The position numbers were made by a program, and so were the translations under genes. A stretch of DNA of 64,000 bases from assembly GCA_965153355.1 (NCBI GenBank), contig OZ231126.1, forward strand, positions 101,122,001 to 101,186,000. Reading direction: 5' to 3'. Below are positions 1 through 10,350 of the stretch, one piece after another (within the stretch, counting starts at the first letter, position 1; every line of letters begins with the position of its first letter). Source of the DNA: Flaccisagitta enflata (taxonomy: Eukaryota > Chaetognatha > Sagittoidea > Aphragmophora). The notes under the pieces were generated by a model. It had not been told where the DNA came from. It saw nothing but the letters and a program-made list of their open reading frames with translations, and did no database searches.

Positions 1-490
<490 letters not shown>

Positions 491-494
491 CTTG

Positions 495-1040
495 CAATAT
501 AGCGCCATGAAAAAAAATGTTTTGGTGAGAGGTGATACCTGTGCGTAACTCGTCACAGTATAGTGAGACAGCAATGATGACAAGGAAAATCGCACCTTAA
601 AAATCACCTTTACATATGTCTTCATCCGAGTAAGGAAATAGATCTAGAGTGAAAAGTGAAATATCTTCCGCACCTGATGAGTGACATTGATGAAAAAAAG
701 AATGACCATCATATCAATGAAATACTTCAGCTTAAAAAAGAAATTGAAATCCTACTCTTAAGTTGACCTTTAAGTCCCTGGACTTTAACTCTGAACGCAT
801 GAACAAGAGATTGTGTCCAATGTCATGTTTGTAAATTTGATATCAAAAATCAGTGTCGCTTTGATCTGTTGTTTTTTGGATGAAATCCAAAGCTAATCAA
901 CGCGCTCTATCCATGGGTGCCACTCGCGCGATTACAGAAGCTGGGGTTTGGCCATCGTGGCACTATCTTACACGCAGTTGAATTCGATTTCAGAGCAAAA
1001 TCAGAAGTGTTTCACGCGACAAGCGATATTATTTCAAGCC
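495..1040 (+). repeat. Dispersed repeat A, copy 1
   Basis: This block aligns over its whole length, in the same orientation, with about 50100-50660. Shared landmarks in order are CCTGTGCGTAACTC, GGCAATGATGACAAGG-like, CACCTTAAAAATCACCTTTACAT, CTTCATCCGAGTA, GAAATATCTTCC-like, CTTACACGCAGTTGAATTC and CAAGC.ATA.T..TTTCAAGCCC. Many substitutions separate the copies. No coding frame is visible in either one, so the family is unassigned. Confidence 0.8.
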
Positions 1041-1507
1041 CCAGAGAGAGAGAGAGAGAGAGTGTCATAAATAAAACATTTTTTTTATCATGAAAATATT
1101 GAAATTTTTTAAGATAGCAAATCAAAGTTGTACTTTTTTTCAAAATTGAATAAAGATTTTTTTTATTTCATTGTACTTTTTTATAACATTGTATTTTAGA
1201 ATAACACATATATCTTAACTATAGATGTTTATCCTATGGTTATGGCATGTATACGTACATTAAAAGCTTGAAAAAAGAGAGGAAACCGGCGCACTGTGTT
1301 AGGGTCCAACTTTCACACGAGGCGACGGTGCATTGAACCCACTGATGCCTGTCGGGTTTTGCTAAACCGCAAAGAGCACACTCATAATCAATGACTTCGT
1401 CCGCGTTTGAAGGCTGAGAGTCTGGGAGCGGTGGCACAGTCGCGAATTGATGGATTGTATTAAGGCCTTGAGAGAGGGATGAAGAAGGTCTGGTTTGGGT
1501 CCTAGTA

Positions 1508-1951
1508 CACGCTTTTCTTTTTATAAGAACACTGTTTACAAGAACATCAGCCTCAGATTTAGCCAAAAAATAAAAACATCTTAAGAACATGCTGAGCTTC
1601 AGATTTGAAGATGAGAATATATATTTTTAAAAAAGAAGTAAAATTAGATAAAAAACCCTGAATGATGAATACTTTGATAATGCTTTCTAAAATGATAATT
1701 CATCATGTATTAAATATCAATCTTACAATTCTTTTTATTTAATAAATTTTTTTTTCACAATTGATGAAAATTTTTTTTTTTTACAATTGCTTAAAAAACA
1801 AACTTTTATATTATTATGGATAAATAATTAAAGAGATTATTTAATTAAAAATAAGAACATGTTAAGAAAGCTTGAGCCTCAAAAAATTGCTGAAAATAAG
1901 AACGCTGAGGCTGACTTTAAAAATCCATGTTCTTATTTAATGAAAAGCGTG
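1508..1951. mobile_element. TA-flanked MITE (CACGCTTTTC ends) inside the pseudogene
   Basis: The ends CACGCTTTTC.TTTATAAGAAC and GTTCTTATTTAATGAAAAGCGTG form an imperfect terminal inverted repeat, and each is flanked by TA (1506-1507 and 1952-1953). The interior repeats the phrase ATAAGAACAT...AAGAACAT.. followed by GAG.CT.AG. This ties it to the CACTTTTTTT-ended MITEs at 13792, 28348, 35718 and 52761. TA duplication and short TIRs suggest a Tc1/mariner-type non-autonomous element. No transposase is present. Confidence 0.75.
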
Positions 1952-2198
1952 TACAAAGGTTGTGGCCGTGGAGAGTTTGGTCTGGGTTCCCTTTGGCCGA
2001 CGAGGTTGCGGCGTCAACATCATTGTCTATGGAGAGAGCCAAGGATTTGCTTACGTTGAGGCTAAAGTTGTGTCGATGGGAGACCAAACCAATAGCTCCG
2101 CCTCCACCACCACCTCCATCTTCGACGCCACCATCACCGACGTTGTTGCTGGCGTCTACCGTCGCTGCGTCGTCGGCGTTCATGTTTAATGTTCCGCA

Positions 2199-2199
<1 letters not shown>

Positions 2200-2279
<80 letters not shown>
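2200..2279. repeat. (TTG)n trinucleotide repeat
   Basis: This is an uninterrupted TTG run, read as poly-Asn or poly-Gln on the minus strand. It is bracketed by two near-identical pieces, ATGTTTAATGTTCCGCAATTG and ATGTTGAATGTTCCGCAGTTG, so the run probably expanded inside or between a short duplication. Confidence 0.95.
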
Positions 2280-2494
2280 CATGTTGAATGTTCCGCAGTT
2301 GTGATTTTCGCTGGTACAGACAACTGTTCCGCCTCGCTCGCGGCCGAAGGAGACAAAGGACACCGAAAGTCACGTAGCGAAAGTCACGTAGAAGATGAAT
2401 CATACCCTCACATGCATATCTTCAGCTAGCATGTAAAAAAAAAAAATCGTTGAGGGTGGCAAAAAAAAAAAGTGATTTCTGTGTAGAATTGCAT

Positions 2495-3830
2495 CAGGAA
2501 TCCATTTTTGATGTTTTTAGGGCCCTATGAGGGGGCCCCTAGAAACGCACCAAAAAAAACAGCCAAAAATAGCCTATTTTGGCTATTTTTGTTGAAAATT
2601 TTTTGCTTAATGAGACCCCAACCCCCAAATTTTTTTGGTGGTAATACTTCTTGATGTAAGAGACTGAAAAAAAAATGATCATGATGGTAAGTGATGGTTG
2701 GGGTACCTAAAAAGGCCCAAAAAGGGCCCGTAAAACATAGAAATATCACTTTTTTATTCATTGCGCGTCTAAAAATGCTTGGATTCCTACAAAATTTGAA
2801 ATGGAACTTCTCATTTTATGCAACAAGCTTCCTGCAAAGTTTTGTGGCCACTTTTGAACAGCTTCATGTTGAAATTATGCTAAAAAAACCAAAATTCGAC
2901 CAAAAAAAAAAACCAATTTTTGAGTTTTCTTACATGAAAACACTATTTCAAGGTCCCTGAATCCTTTTTTTTTTTGAAAATGGTTAGTCATGCATCTTGA
3001 GAGATCCCAGAAAAAATTTCAGCAGATATTTCAAAAAAATGGCCGAGTTATTACGGTTCAAAATGACCTGGTAAATGAAAAAAAAAACACAATTTTGTAA
3101 CTTCAAGGCTGTAGAACTGAAAAATTATATTAAAAGTACCTGGAAAATAGACATATTAAAAAGAAAATGCATGGGGAATCCATTACTGGTGGTTTGGGGG
3201 CTCTACAAGGGGGCCCCTGGAAACACCCCCCCAAAAAAAGCTAAAAATGACCTATTTTGGCTATTTTTTGTAAAAATTTGTTGTTTAAAGAGACCCAATC
3301 CTTCCAAATTTTTTTGGGCTATACTTCTTGATGTAAGAGACTGATGGAAAGAGATCATGATGGTAGGTGATGGTTGGGGTACCTAAAAAGGCCCAAAAAG
3401 GGCCCGTAAAACATAAAAATATCATTTTTTTATTCACTGCGCGTCCAAAAATACTTGGATTCCTAAAAAATTTGAAATGGAAATTCTCATTTCATGTAAA
3501 TAGCTTCCTGCAAAATTTTTTGGCCACTTTTGAACAGCTTCATGGTAAAATTATGCTCAAACAAAATTCGCCCCAAAATAAGCCAATTTTTGAGTTTTCT
3601 CACATGTAGACACTATTTCAAGGAAATTGAATCTTTTTTTTCCGTAAATGGTTACTCCTGTATATAAAGAGGCCCCAGAAAAAAACTCAAAAAAATGACT
3701 TAGTCATTCCAGTTAAAAATGTCCTGGTAAATGAAAAAAAACAAGTATTTTCAAGGCTGTAAGAATAAAAGATTAAACTAAAAGTACCTGGGAAATAGTA
3801 AAATTTATCTAGAAATGCATGTGGTCCAGT
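2495..3830. repeat. Two direct copies of an approximately 660-bp unit
   Basis: Unit 1 (about 2495-3170) and unit 2 (about 3171-3830) share, in order, a GGGGGCCCCT motif, AGCCAAAAATAGCCTATTTTG-like text, GATGGTTGGGGTACCTAAAA at 2693 and 3370, CCACTTTTGAACAGCTTCATG, and a final TTAAA.TAAAAGTACCTGG. The first unit also matches 9815-10060 in inverted orientation. Open frames here are short and not conserved between the copies, so I call no gene. Confidence 0.8.
2520..3080 (+). repeat. Left outer arm of 7.5-kb inverted structure
   Basis: This arm pairs with 9815-10060 in reverse complement. GGGGCCCCTAGAAACGCACC at 2532 matches GGTGCGTTTCTAGGGGCCCC near 9825. The AAATGGTTAGTCATGCATCT...GACCTGGTAAATGA text (2980-3078) matches the sequence around 9935-10055. 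The arms are diverged, so this is an old fold-back element or two opposed copies of one family. Confidence 0.65.
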
Positions 3831-4127
3831 CATACCGGTGCTGTGAAGTTGATCATCTTTCTGTTTACTGTTCACATGCAGGAAAAACTATTTTTTAAAT
3901 AACACTGGTTTAACTGAAAATGAAAATTGAATTTACAGAGGTTGGGGGGGGGGGGGGCAATTTTGTGGATTTCAATTTTTTTTATGAAATACTCCAATTA
4001 AGGAACCAAAAATTAACAGTGAGCTTTTTGCATTAAATGCAGTTCTATTTCAATTTTTTGAAGAAATCCAAGCATTTTTAAAGCACAATGAATAAGAAAT
4101 TTGTATCATTGTTTTATCACCCATTTT

Positions 4128-4727
4128 GGGCCTTTCAGGTACCCCAAACATCACCTACCATCATGATTCTTTTTTTCAGTCTCTTTCATCAATAAGGCGA
4201 TTGTCATGGAAAGCCAACCCTGGACGGGTGGAATTCATCAATTTTTCATGTTTGAAAATTGAACAAAACCATTCATCATCATGTAGCATACCTGTTATAA
4301 CGTATGAATCCATACTTGGATTTTCTTATACAAGCTCATTTTTCATGCAAATTAGGCTTAAAACGGTATTATTGGCAGTTTTATTACTAAAGAATTTAGC
4401 TAAATAAAATAAAGAAATCAATATAACAGTAAAATTCTTATTGATAATGTTCAAGCAATCATGTGTGATCATATGTTTCTAAGAAATCTTTGAATTTTTT
4501 TAGTTTTTTAAAAAATCTCTATAAGTACCATTTCTGGCTGGGTGGGCTGTTGGAGAAAAAATTTTTTAACCAAGCTCTTATTCAAACCAGTGATGAGGAA
4601 CCTTTAAAGGAAGCTTCATGCAAAATTTCAACCAGATCGGACAATTATTATGGAAGTTATGCCACTTTTTCGTTTTTTCATCTGGTAGGCTGGTTGGTCT
4701 GGTTGGACTGCATAATATTCTTTAGGT
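4128..4727 (+). repeat. Dispersed repeat B, left flank of the 4-kb insertion
   Basis: This aligns in reverse complement with about 47610-48130. Shared pieces are GAAAGCCAACCCTGGACGGG, TCATGCAAATTAGGCTTAAA, TTTCTGGCTGGGTGGGCTGT, GAAGCTTCATGCAAAATTTC and CTGGTTGGACTGC. The alignment breaks at CTTTAGGT (4720-4727) and resumes at 8741, which defines the insertion. No convincing coding frame is present. Confidence 0.85.
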
Positions 4728-5039
4728 AGAGGGGGAACCACCAAGGCCTGAGGAAGTCCTGAGAGAAAACTTTTCATGCTACAATGCCCACCGATAGCTC
4801 TCATTGTGGAGGGGACCTTACTTTAACACTTTACAACCATAAACCGACCAAAAATTCACTGTGAATACCGGCTCCTGTGGCATATATATGTGTACCAAGC
4901 AATGCAGTATTTTTAGCAAAAATTCCCTTTTTAAAAGCAATATTTTGGGTTGAAAGAATTCTTCTCAAAAAAAATTTGCAGTACAAAGTCTTGGAAATGG
5001 TCCAATTGAAAAGATATTTGATAGTACAATATGGACATT

Positions 5040-5500
5040 GAGAAATAGGATATAGGGGCCCCTCAGGGTCCCTCCATGAGCTCTCAAAGGGGCCCAAAAT
5101 GGCAAAAATAGCTAAATGCAGCATTTTTAGCAAAAATTCCTTTTCTAAGTATCATTTTAGGCAGAAAGAATTCTTCCCCTGTAAAAAAGTTTTAGAAATG
5201 GTCCAGTTCAAAAGATATTTAGAAGCAGAGTATGGATATTGAGACAGGGATAGGAGCCCCTGAGGGACCCTCCAGGAGCTCTTTGAGAGGCTCAAAAAAG
5301 CAAATATTGCTGAAAATGATTAAAATCGCGATTTTCTTATTGATTTCTTTGCTTGATGGCCATCTGAAGAGTAAATTTGCTATAATCATACTCTCATTAG
5401 GTATGAAGGAACAGTAATAAACGTAAAGAGCCCCTTGGGACAGCGACCATGGGGACCCCAAGGGCTTAAAAGAACCAAATTAACACTCAAAAATGCTGAA
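5040..5500 (+). repeat. GGGGCCCCT/GAGCCCCTGAGGGACC repeat, left arm within the insertion
   Basis: The segment contains two tandem versions (about 4930-5100 and 5110-5290) of a unit with AGTCTTGGAAATGGTCCAAT-like text, AAAGATATTTGA, TATGGA.ATTGAGA.A.GGAT and a CCCCT(C/G)AGGG(T/A)CCCTCCA core. It matches 8030-8530 in inverted orientation, for example GGGGCTCCCATCCCCCATTT near 8430. No gene is seen. Confidence 0.65.
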
Positions 5501-5526
5501 AATGACTATAATCATGATTTTTTGGG

Positions 5527-5897
5527 GATGAAGTCCTGTAGAACACAGGGGACTTTCGTTCGACTGTTTGTTTGTTCGTCCATTCGTTTGTCCTTCTCAG
5601 GTCTGAAATCTGCCCTCTCATGCCTAAGATCTGCCTTCTCAGGCCTGATATTTGCCCTCTCAGGCCAGAAACCTGTCCTCTCAGGCCTTAAATCTACCCT
5701 CTCATTCCTGTAATCTGCCCTCTCAGATTCCAGGCAGGAGAGGGCAGATTTCAGGCCTCAGAGGGCAGATTTTAGGCCTGAGAGGAGAGATTTCAGGCCT
5801 GAGAGGGCCTGGGGGGTACAGAGTACAGACGGACAAACAGATGGACAAACAAACAAATGGAAGAACGAAAGTCCCCTGTGTTCTACAGGACTTCATC
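5527..5897. mobile_element. Fold-back element with AGGCCTGAGAGGGCAGAT repeats
   Basis: The outermost 34 bases are a near-perfect inverted repeat: GATGAAGTCCTGTAGAACAC at the left, GTGTTCTACAGGACTTCATC at the right. Between them, copies of a roughly 18-20-base unit (TCTGCCCTCTCAGGCCT) switch to the reverse complement at about 5730, so the element is one long hairpin. Related ends occur at 6208-6245, 7275-7310 and 27795-27835. The right flank (5953-5998, GGGCAACGGGTATCGCTGAC) recurs inverted at 6105-6150 and direct at 27892-27937. Confidence 0.75.
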
Positions 5898-6104
5898 CTC
5901 TTCAGGGACCGCTGCCCTGCCTCTCATTCTGATTTACATCCATGCAAAGCAGGGCAACGGGTATCGCTGACCACATATTGCCCTTGGGCGACCTGTTTTT
6001 TGTTGTTGTATCTGCTCTACTGATAAATAAGGAGCCAACTTGATTTAAAGATACTGACATCTGCAAAGGGCTCCTAGAGACCTTGTGCAGGGGGCCTTAA
6101 GGGC

Positions 6105-6360
6105 TCAACAGGTCAACCAAGGGCTATATGTGGTCAGCGATACCCATTGCCCTGCTCTCCATGATTGTAAATTGGTGTGAGAGGAAGTAGGGCAGTGGCC
6201 CCGAAGGAGATGAAGCCCTGTAGAACACATGGGGACTTTTGTTTGTCCTAAGCTGAGATGCTTAAAGGTGTTTTTGCACTGGGCATGTGAATTAGATATT
6301 ATCAAGATATTCCCTATGTAATATCTTGATAATTTTCCCAATGCTAAAACTCCTATAAAC
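6105..6360. repeat. Inverted relative of fold-back flank plus perfect 14-bp hairpin
   Basis: Positions 6105-6150 are the reverse complement of 5953-5998, and 6208-6245 carries the GTAGAACACA..GGGGACTTT end of the fold-back family. At 6298-6333 the arms ATTATCAAGATATT and AATATCTTGATAAT pair perfectly around an 8-base loop. No gene. Confidence 0.7.
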
Positions 6361-6964
6361 AGTCAGTCCCAATTCCGCATTCATCCATATGACCATATCT
6401 CATTATGTTACAAGATCAAGCAACTTTATCTGGGCATATTTTGGTATATCAAAATATGACTTGTATCCCTTATTGTTCTGACACTTAAAGTAGCAAACCG
6501 ATTTCAAAGTTCGCATCTTATTTACTCTGATTTCCCTTTCCAAATTTCCAATACTGAAAGAGTCGGTGAAATGAAGAATTAGAGGGATGAACAAAATCCA
6601 ATGATATGATTAAATGGTATAGCATTTATGAACATATTTCTTATAAAATTTAAGCGGAAAAATCAGTTGAAAATCATGGTAGATTGTGAACAAGACAAAA
6701 GTCTATGGAATTTTTTCAGATTTTGCAAAAGCCACAACTGATAAAATTTAAGCGGAAAAATCAGTTGAAAATCATGGTAGATCGTGAACAAGACAAAAGT
6801 CTATGGAATTTTTTCAGATTTTGCAAAAGCCTCAACTGATAAAATCAAACTTTTAAAAGTCATATTTTTATATACTGAAATATGCCCAGATGGAAAACGT
6901 TTTGGTTTGCCGAAATATGTTGAGATACGATTACATGGATTAATACAGAATTGGGACTGACTGT
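6359..6964. mobile_element. MITE with ACAGTCAGTCCCAATTC ends and an internal 100-bp tandem
   Basis: ACAGTCAGTCCCAATTC at 6359 and its complement GAATTGGGACTGACTGT ending at 6964 are terminal inverted repeats. Pairing continues inward for over 100 bp with mismatches. In the interior, 6643-6742 and 6743-6841 are nearly identical direct repeats (AAATTTAAGCGGAAAAATCA start). There is no coding frame, and I could not identify a clean target duplication. Confidence 0.75.
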
Positions 6965-6999
6965 AGAGGGCTGATAGAGGACCTATGAAAGCCTGAAAG

Positions 7000-7310
7000 C
7001 TTCCTTAAAGCTGATGTGAGGCCTTGGGAAGCTAGCAAGGCCAATTCGAAGCCCAAGAGAGTTGATTTGAGGCCTGAAGGGACTGATCTGGAATGGAAAG
7101 GGCTGATTTGAGGCTTGTTAAGACTGATTTAAAGTAAGTAAACTAAGTAAAGGACTTATGTGAGGCCTAAGATGGCTGAATTGAGGCCTGAAAGGACTGA
7201 CTTGAAGCCTGAAGGGGCTGATTTGAGGTCTGAGAGGCCTAGTTTGAAGCCTGAGAGGCATGATCAGGGAGGGGAGGACAGACAAACCCCCTGTGTTCTA
7301 CAGGACCCCT
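7000..7310. repeat. Purine-rich GAGGCCTGAAGGGCTGATTT minisatellite with fold-back end
   Basis: An irregular unit of about 20 bases, GAGGCCTGAAGGGCTGATTT, recurs from about 7015 to 7260. It is followed by CCCTGTGTTCTACAGGACCCC, the terminal motif of the fold-back at 5527-5897. This looks like one arm of a second, degraded copy. Confidence 0.65.
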
Positions 7311-7845
7311 TTGAGGCCGTTGTCCAAACTGCTGATTTGTCAGTGTCGTAACCGCTGAAATTGACCTAAAAGTCTCTCTCTCATACAGATCAATGGGAAC
7401 TTCAAAATCACCCTTAAGATGGTTCCCGTTTGAATTGAAAGTATAAAAAAGTGTTGTGGTACCTAAATATTACATTTTAGTACTGCCAAAAGTGTAAATA
7501 AAATCTTCTATATTTTTCATCCCTTTGATTTTCTTTCCCATTTTCTAATCCTTTGTTTTTCTACTCTCCCTGCCGGGGGGGGGGAATACGCAACTATATA
7601 CAGGCCTGGATTTAGGCCTTAGGGCTGGCACTTTGACATTAAGGCCAAGGTTTGGGCCACAGGGTTGGATTTTGTGCTTGAGGCTGGGATTTAAAATTGC
7701 ATTTGATCAGTTTTGAAAAGCAATACAATCAATACAATCATTCAGTTGGTGGTTTCTGTTATTACTAACATTGCAAAAGTGAAAAATTTCAAGATTTGTT
7801 TCTTCAAAATCCATAAATAAGTGAAATCAGAATGTTTGAGAGTGA
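7311..7845. other. Non-coding stretch with a 7590-7690 AGGCCT.GATTTAGG remnant
   Basis: I see no gene. GGGGGAATACGCAACTATAT and ACAGGCCTGGATTTAGGCC (about 7573-7618) recur at 34898-34932, which marks another dispersed repeat end. Confidence 0.5.
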
Positions 7846-7935
7846 AGGAAGGAATGAATAAATAGATAGATGAATGAATGAATAAATGAATAAATGAATA
7901 AATGAATGAATGGATGAATGAATAAGTGAACAAAT
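7845..7935. repeat. (TGAATGAATAAA)n microsatellite
   Basis: This is an imperfect ATGAATAA/ATGAATGA run with GGAAGGAATGAATAAATAGA at its start. The minus-strand translation is Ser/Phe/Ile-rich low complexity and not a gene. Confidence 0.9.
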
Positions 7936-8029
7936 GATTGAAGAGAGCTTATAAAAGAGCTAAGTTAGGTGCAAAAATCATCAAAAAGAACCGTGTTATG
8001 GATGGATGGATGGAACTAATTTGGCTTTT

Positions 8030-8530
8030 GTCAACTCCTTAAGGGCCCCTGAATAGGACCTCCAAGAGCCCTTAACCATCATTTTGTTTTTTGTTTGCAG
8101 GATGACAGTACGTATCTTGACAGCGATTTTACTCCTTTGATGATAATGAAGCAGAGAAAACGACCATAAAATCATGATTTTAGTCACATTCAGTATTTCC
8201 AATGGTGTCCATTTGGTTGTTTCGAGCCTGTGGGCCCCCCTGAATGGGGTCCCCAAAGGATTCCAATCTTTGTTACTGTTCTCCCAGACCACAAAACAAT
8301 TTCTTGAAAGCAAATTTACTCCTCTAATGACAATGAAATCGAAACACCAACAAAAAAAATTGTAATTCTGGTCATTTTCGTCTATTTCTGCCATTTTGGG
8401 CTCTTTCAGGGACCCCTAGAGAGCCCCTCAGGGGCTCCCATCCCCCATTTCTCAAATTTTACACTCTACTATCAAATATCTTTCAAACTAGACCATTTCC
8501 AAGGTTTTCTATCAATCCATTAAGAAATCA
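8030..8530 (-). repeat. Right arm matching 5040-5300 inverted
   Basis: The CCCTCAGGGGCTCCCATCCC and ATCAAATATCTTTCAAACTA stretches are the reverse complement of the repeat at 5040-5300. A second unit (8040-8100, 8225-8260) precedes it. It lies inside the 4-kb insertion, so that insertion is itself partly palindromic. Confidence 0.65.
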
Positions 8531-8740
8531 TTAGAAAAACCATGTGAACACTGCCTGTTTGGATGGTACTTTAATCCCATTAAGCATATCTGAATCACGA
8601 ATCATGTAAATTGGTCACGAGTCGGCATTTTCCCATGATATGCCACATTTTCTTTAGCTTGCCCCCCTTCGTAACTCATTTCTCCATAAGAAAATGCGTC
8701 GGTGAGATAGCAATGAGATAATTCCTGCCCTACTTTAGGT

Positions 8741-9700
8741 CGCATCAGAATCTAGGCAAAGGACCCTCTTGATCTAGGTATCAACCATGCAAAGTTTCAA
8801 TGGGCTAGCTCAAATCGTTCTTGAGATATGCCAACTTTGATTTTAAGAAATTTTACCAAATTAAGATACAAAAGCATCGCTTATTGGTGTGAGAAGCGCT
8901 GTGTGGAAACAAAGAATTAACTACAGATTTATTGCGAAGCGTGATTATTCTGCAACAATCAACCAACCACTCACTTTGAAAATTTCATTATGACTGAATG
9001 CCAAGGAGTTAAGATCTGAAATTTTCAGTGTAGATGCAAAATTTCATGCTCATTCTCATTGTGTCAACCAAATTTCCATCATCAGCTTCACAATGGCGTG
9101 ACAGTGACAGACTGACAGCGTGACATGAGTGTGACAGAAGAGCTGGGGGGGTGTGCGGAATAATCACGCTTGAAGAAAAGTGTGATTACGCCGGATTGGG
9201 GTGACACAGTGGCATGAAATTTGGAGCATATGTCCTTCAAGTAGTGCTCTATTAGATGGAAACCTGAAACTGCTTAACTTTGAGAATTGATAGTGTTTTA
9301 AAAAAAGATAATCGACATACTCAGATTTTGCTGTGAAACGGCAAAAAAATCAGGAGGATTAAAATTGGATGATATTACAATATTTGAACAACTTAGCATT
9401 TGCGCAGTGGGATGAAATTTTTTGTACATTACATGGGATTGCTGATACCTGATTAAAAGCTGAGAAATGATCAGATTATCCATTTTTTGATAGGTTTTGC
9501 TTGTTATTTGCTTGTCCGGACAAAATTCGGACATGCCAATGTGGCCATTTTGACCTTATTTTTAGGTCCCCTAGGGGTAGGGGTGGTCAAAAAAAAATGG
9601 TTTGGCAAGGTAATCCAGGTAGTTAGGTAGGTCATCAAACTATAAAAACTTGTCACAATGCAATAGACATTGCGGTAACAGTGTTAACATGGTGGTAAGT
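8741..9700 (+). repeat. Dispersed repeat B, right flank of the 4-kb insertion
   Basis: The stretch 8741-8924 (CGCATCAGAATCTAGGCAAA, CAAAAGCATCGCTTATTGGT, GAAGCGCTGTGTGGAAACAA) and 9540-9615 (CCCCTAGGGGTAGGGGTGGTC) align in reverse complement with 47440-47602 and about 46890-46955. This gives the same order as the 4128-4727 match. Between them, 8925-9540 carries CGTGATTATTC text near 8940 and TGTGATTACGC near 9180, a possible small inverted pair. No coding frame is convincing. Confidence 0.75.
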
Positions 9701-9814
9701 CGGGTTCTCGCTTCGAAAAGAGATTGTGACATTTACCATAAGTATTCTTACCTTAAAATTTAGAAGGTTAGAGTCTCGTTGATAAATTTCTTTTTACCAA
9801 ATATAGAAAAAACA

Positions 9815-10060
9815 GGTCTTTTTGGTGCGTTTCTAGGGGCCCCCTGATAGGGCCCTTAAACCATCTGAAATAGATTCACCATGCATTTTTAAATACATTT
9901 AACTTTTTTCCAGGTACTCTTAGTAGAATTTTTCATGCAAACAGCCTCTTTACTTTTCTCATTAACCAGGTCATTTTAAACAGTACTAGCATTTTTTAAA
10001 AATATCTGCTTAAATTTTTTCTGGGACCTTTTAAGATACATGAGAAACCATTTAGAAAAA
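9815..10060 (-). repeat. Right outer arm of 7.5-kb inverted structure
   Basis: This is the partner of 2520-3080. The shared text in reverse complement includes GGTGCGTTTCTAGGGGCCCC and CCAGGTCATTTTAAACAGTA. It ends where the next repeat family begins with AACAAGGCC at about 10060. Confidence 0.65.
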
Positions 10061-10350
10061 ACAAGGCCAACACCTATAAGTCGCGTGCGAGACATAGATA
10101 ACTTATGATGACTCAAATTGACTTAAAATGAATAAAGATGACTGAAAATAACTTAAAAAGACATAAAATGATGATAGATGACTTATATGACTAAATTGAC
10201 CAAATTGACATAAGCGACTTGATATAATATAAAATGACTCAAAATGACTTACAATGACTTACGATAACTTAGAATGACTTAGAATGACTAAAAATGACCT
10301 AAAATGACTAAGAATAACTAAAAGTAAAATTAGTCAGACCAACCTGCAAA
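10060..10350 (-). mobile_element. GTCY-family element, TGACTTA-core variant, truncated
   Basis: The tail AACAAGGCCAACACCTATAA plus GTCGCGTGCG is that of the short element family found across the window. The core is a decamer minisatellite around AAATGACTTA instead of GTCY tetranucleotides. The hairpin end is missing. Better copies are at 45073-45462 and 59945-60172. Confidence 0.75.

Larger units (their letters stand above)
1240..2363 (-). pseudogene. MITE-interrupted reading frame with poly-Asn, poly-Gly and PHD-like finger
   Basis: Read on the minus strand, an open frame begins near 2363. It runs through a poly-Asn tract coded by (TTG)n, an Asp/Gly-rich segment with seven consecutive Gly, and SLALSIDNDVDAATSS, and reaches LHGHNLCT at about 1954. 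A 444-bp MITE (1508-1951) then intervenes. Removing 446 bases (the MITE plus one TA) continues the frame as RTQTRPSSSLSQGLN and into a Cys-rich stretch, CALCGLAKPDRHQWVQC, followed by C, W and C-A-G. That spacing (C-x2-C, W-x-Q-C, C-x2-W, C-x-G) resembles a PHD-type zinc finger. There is no ATG at the 5' end: a stop lies just upstream of the GTG at 2363, so this may be an internal exon or a broken gene. I do not recognise the whole protein. It could be a host gene or an older transposon ORF. Confidence 0.45.
4728..8740. mobile_element. 4.0-kb insertion with an 8-bp target duplication
   Basis: CTTTAGGT occurs immediately before 4728 and again at 8733-8740. The related locus at 47.6 kb has the corresponding sequence once (ACGTAAAG, minus-strand CTTTACGT, 47603-47610) with both flanks contiguous. 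The inserted DNA begins AGAGGGGGAACC and ends ATTCCTGCCCTA before the second duplication. If the shared T is counted, both ends fit the A2/G5 rule of hAT termini (TAGAG, TAGGG). An 8-bp duplication also fits hAT, but the TIRs are short and weak. The interior has no transposase frame and carries further nested repeats, so it would be non-autonomous. Confidence 0.6.

Noticed and set aside
1502-1954. The MITE at 1508-1951 acting as an intron (GT at 1954, AG at 1502 on the minus strand)
   Set aside because: GT and AG are present, but the 453-base span does not restore the frame and creates an immediate stop. Simple TA-duplicated insertion does restore it.
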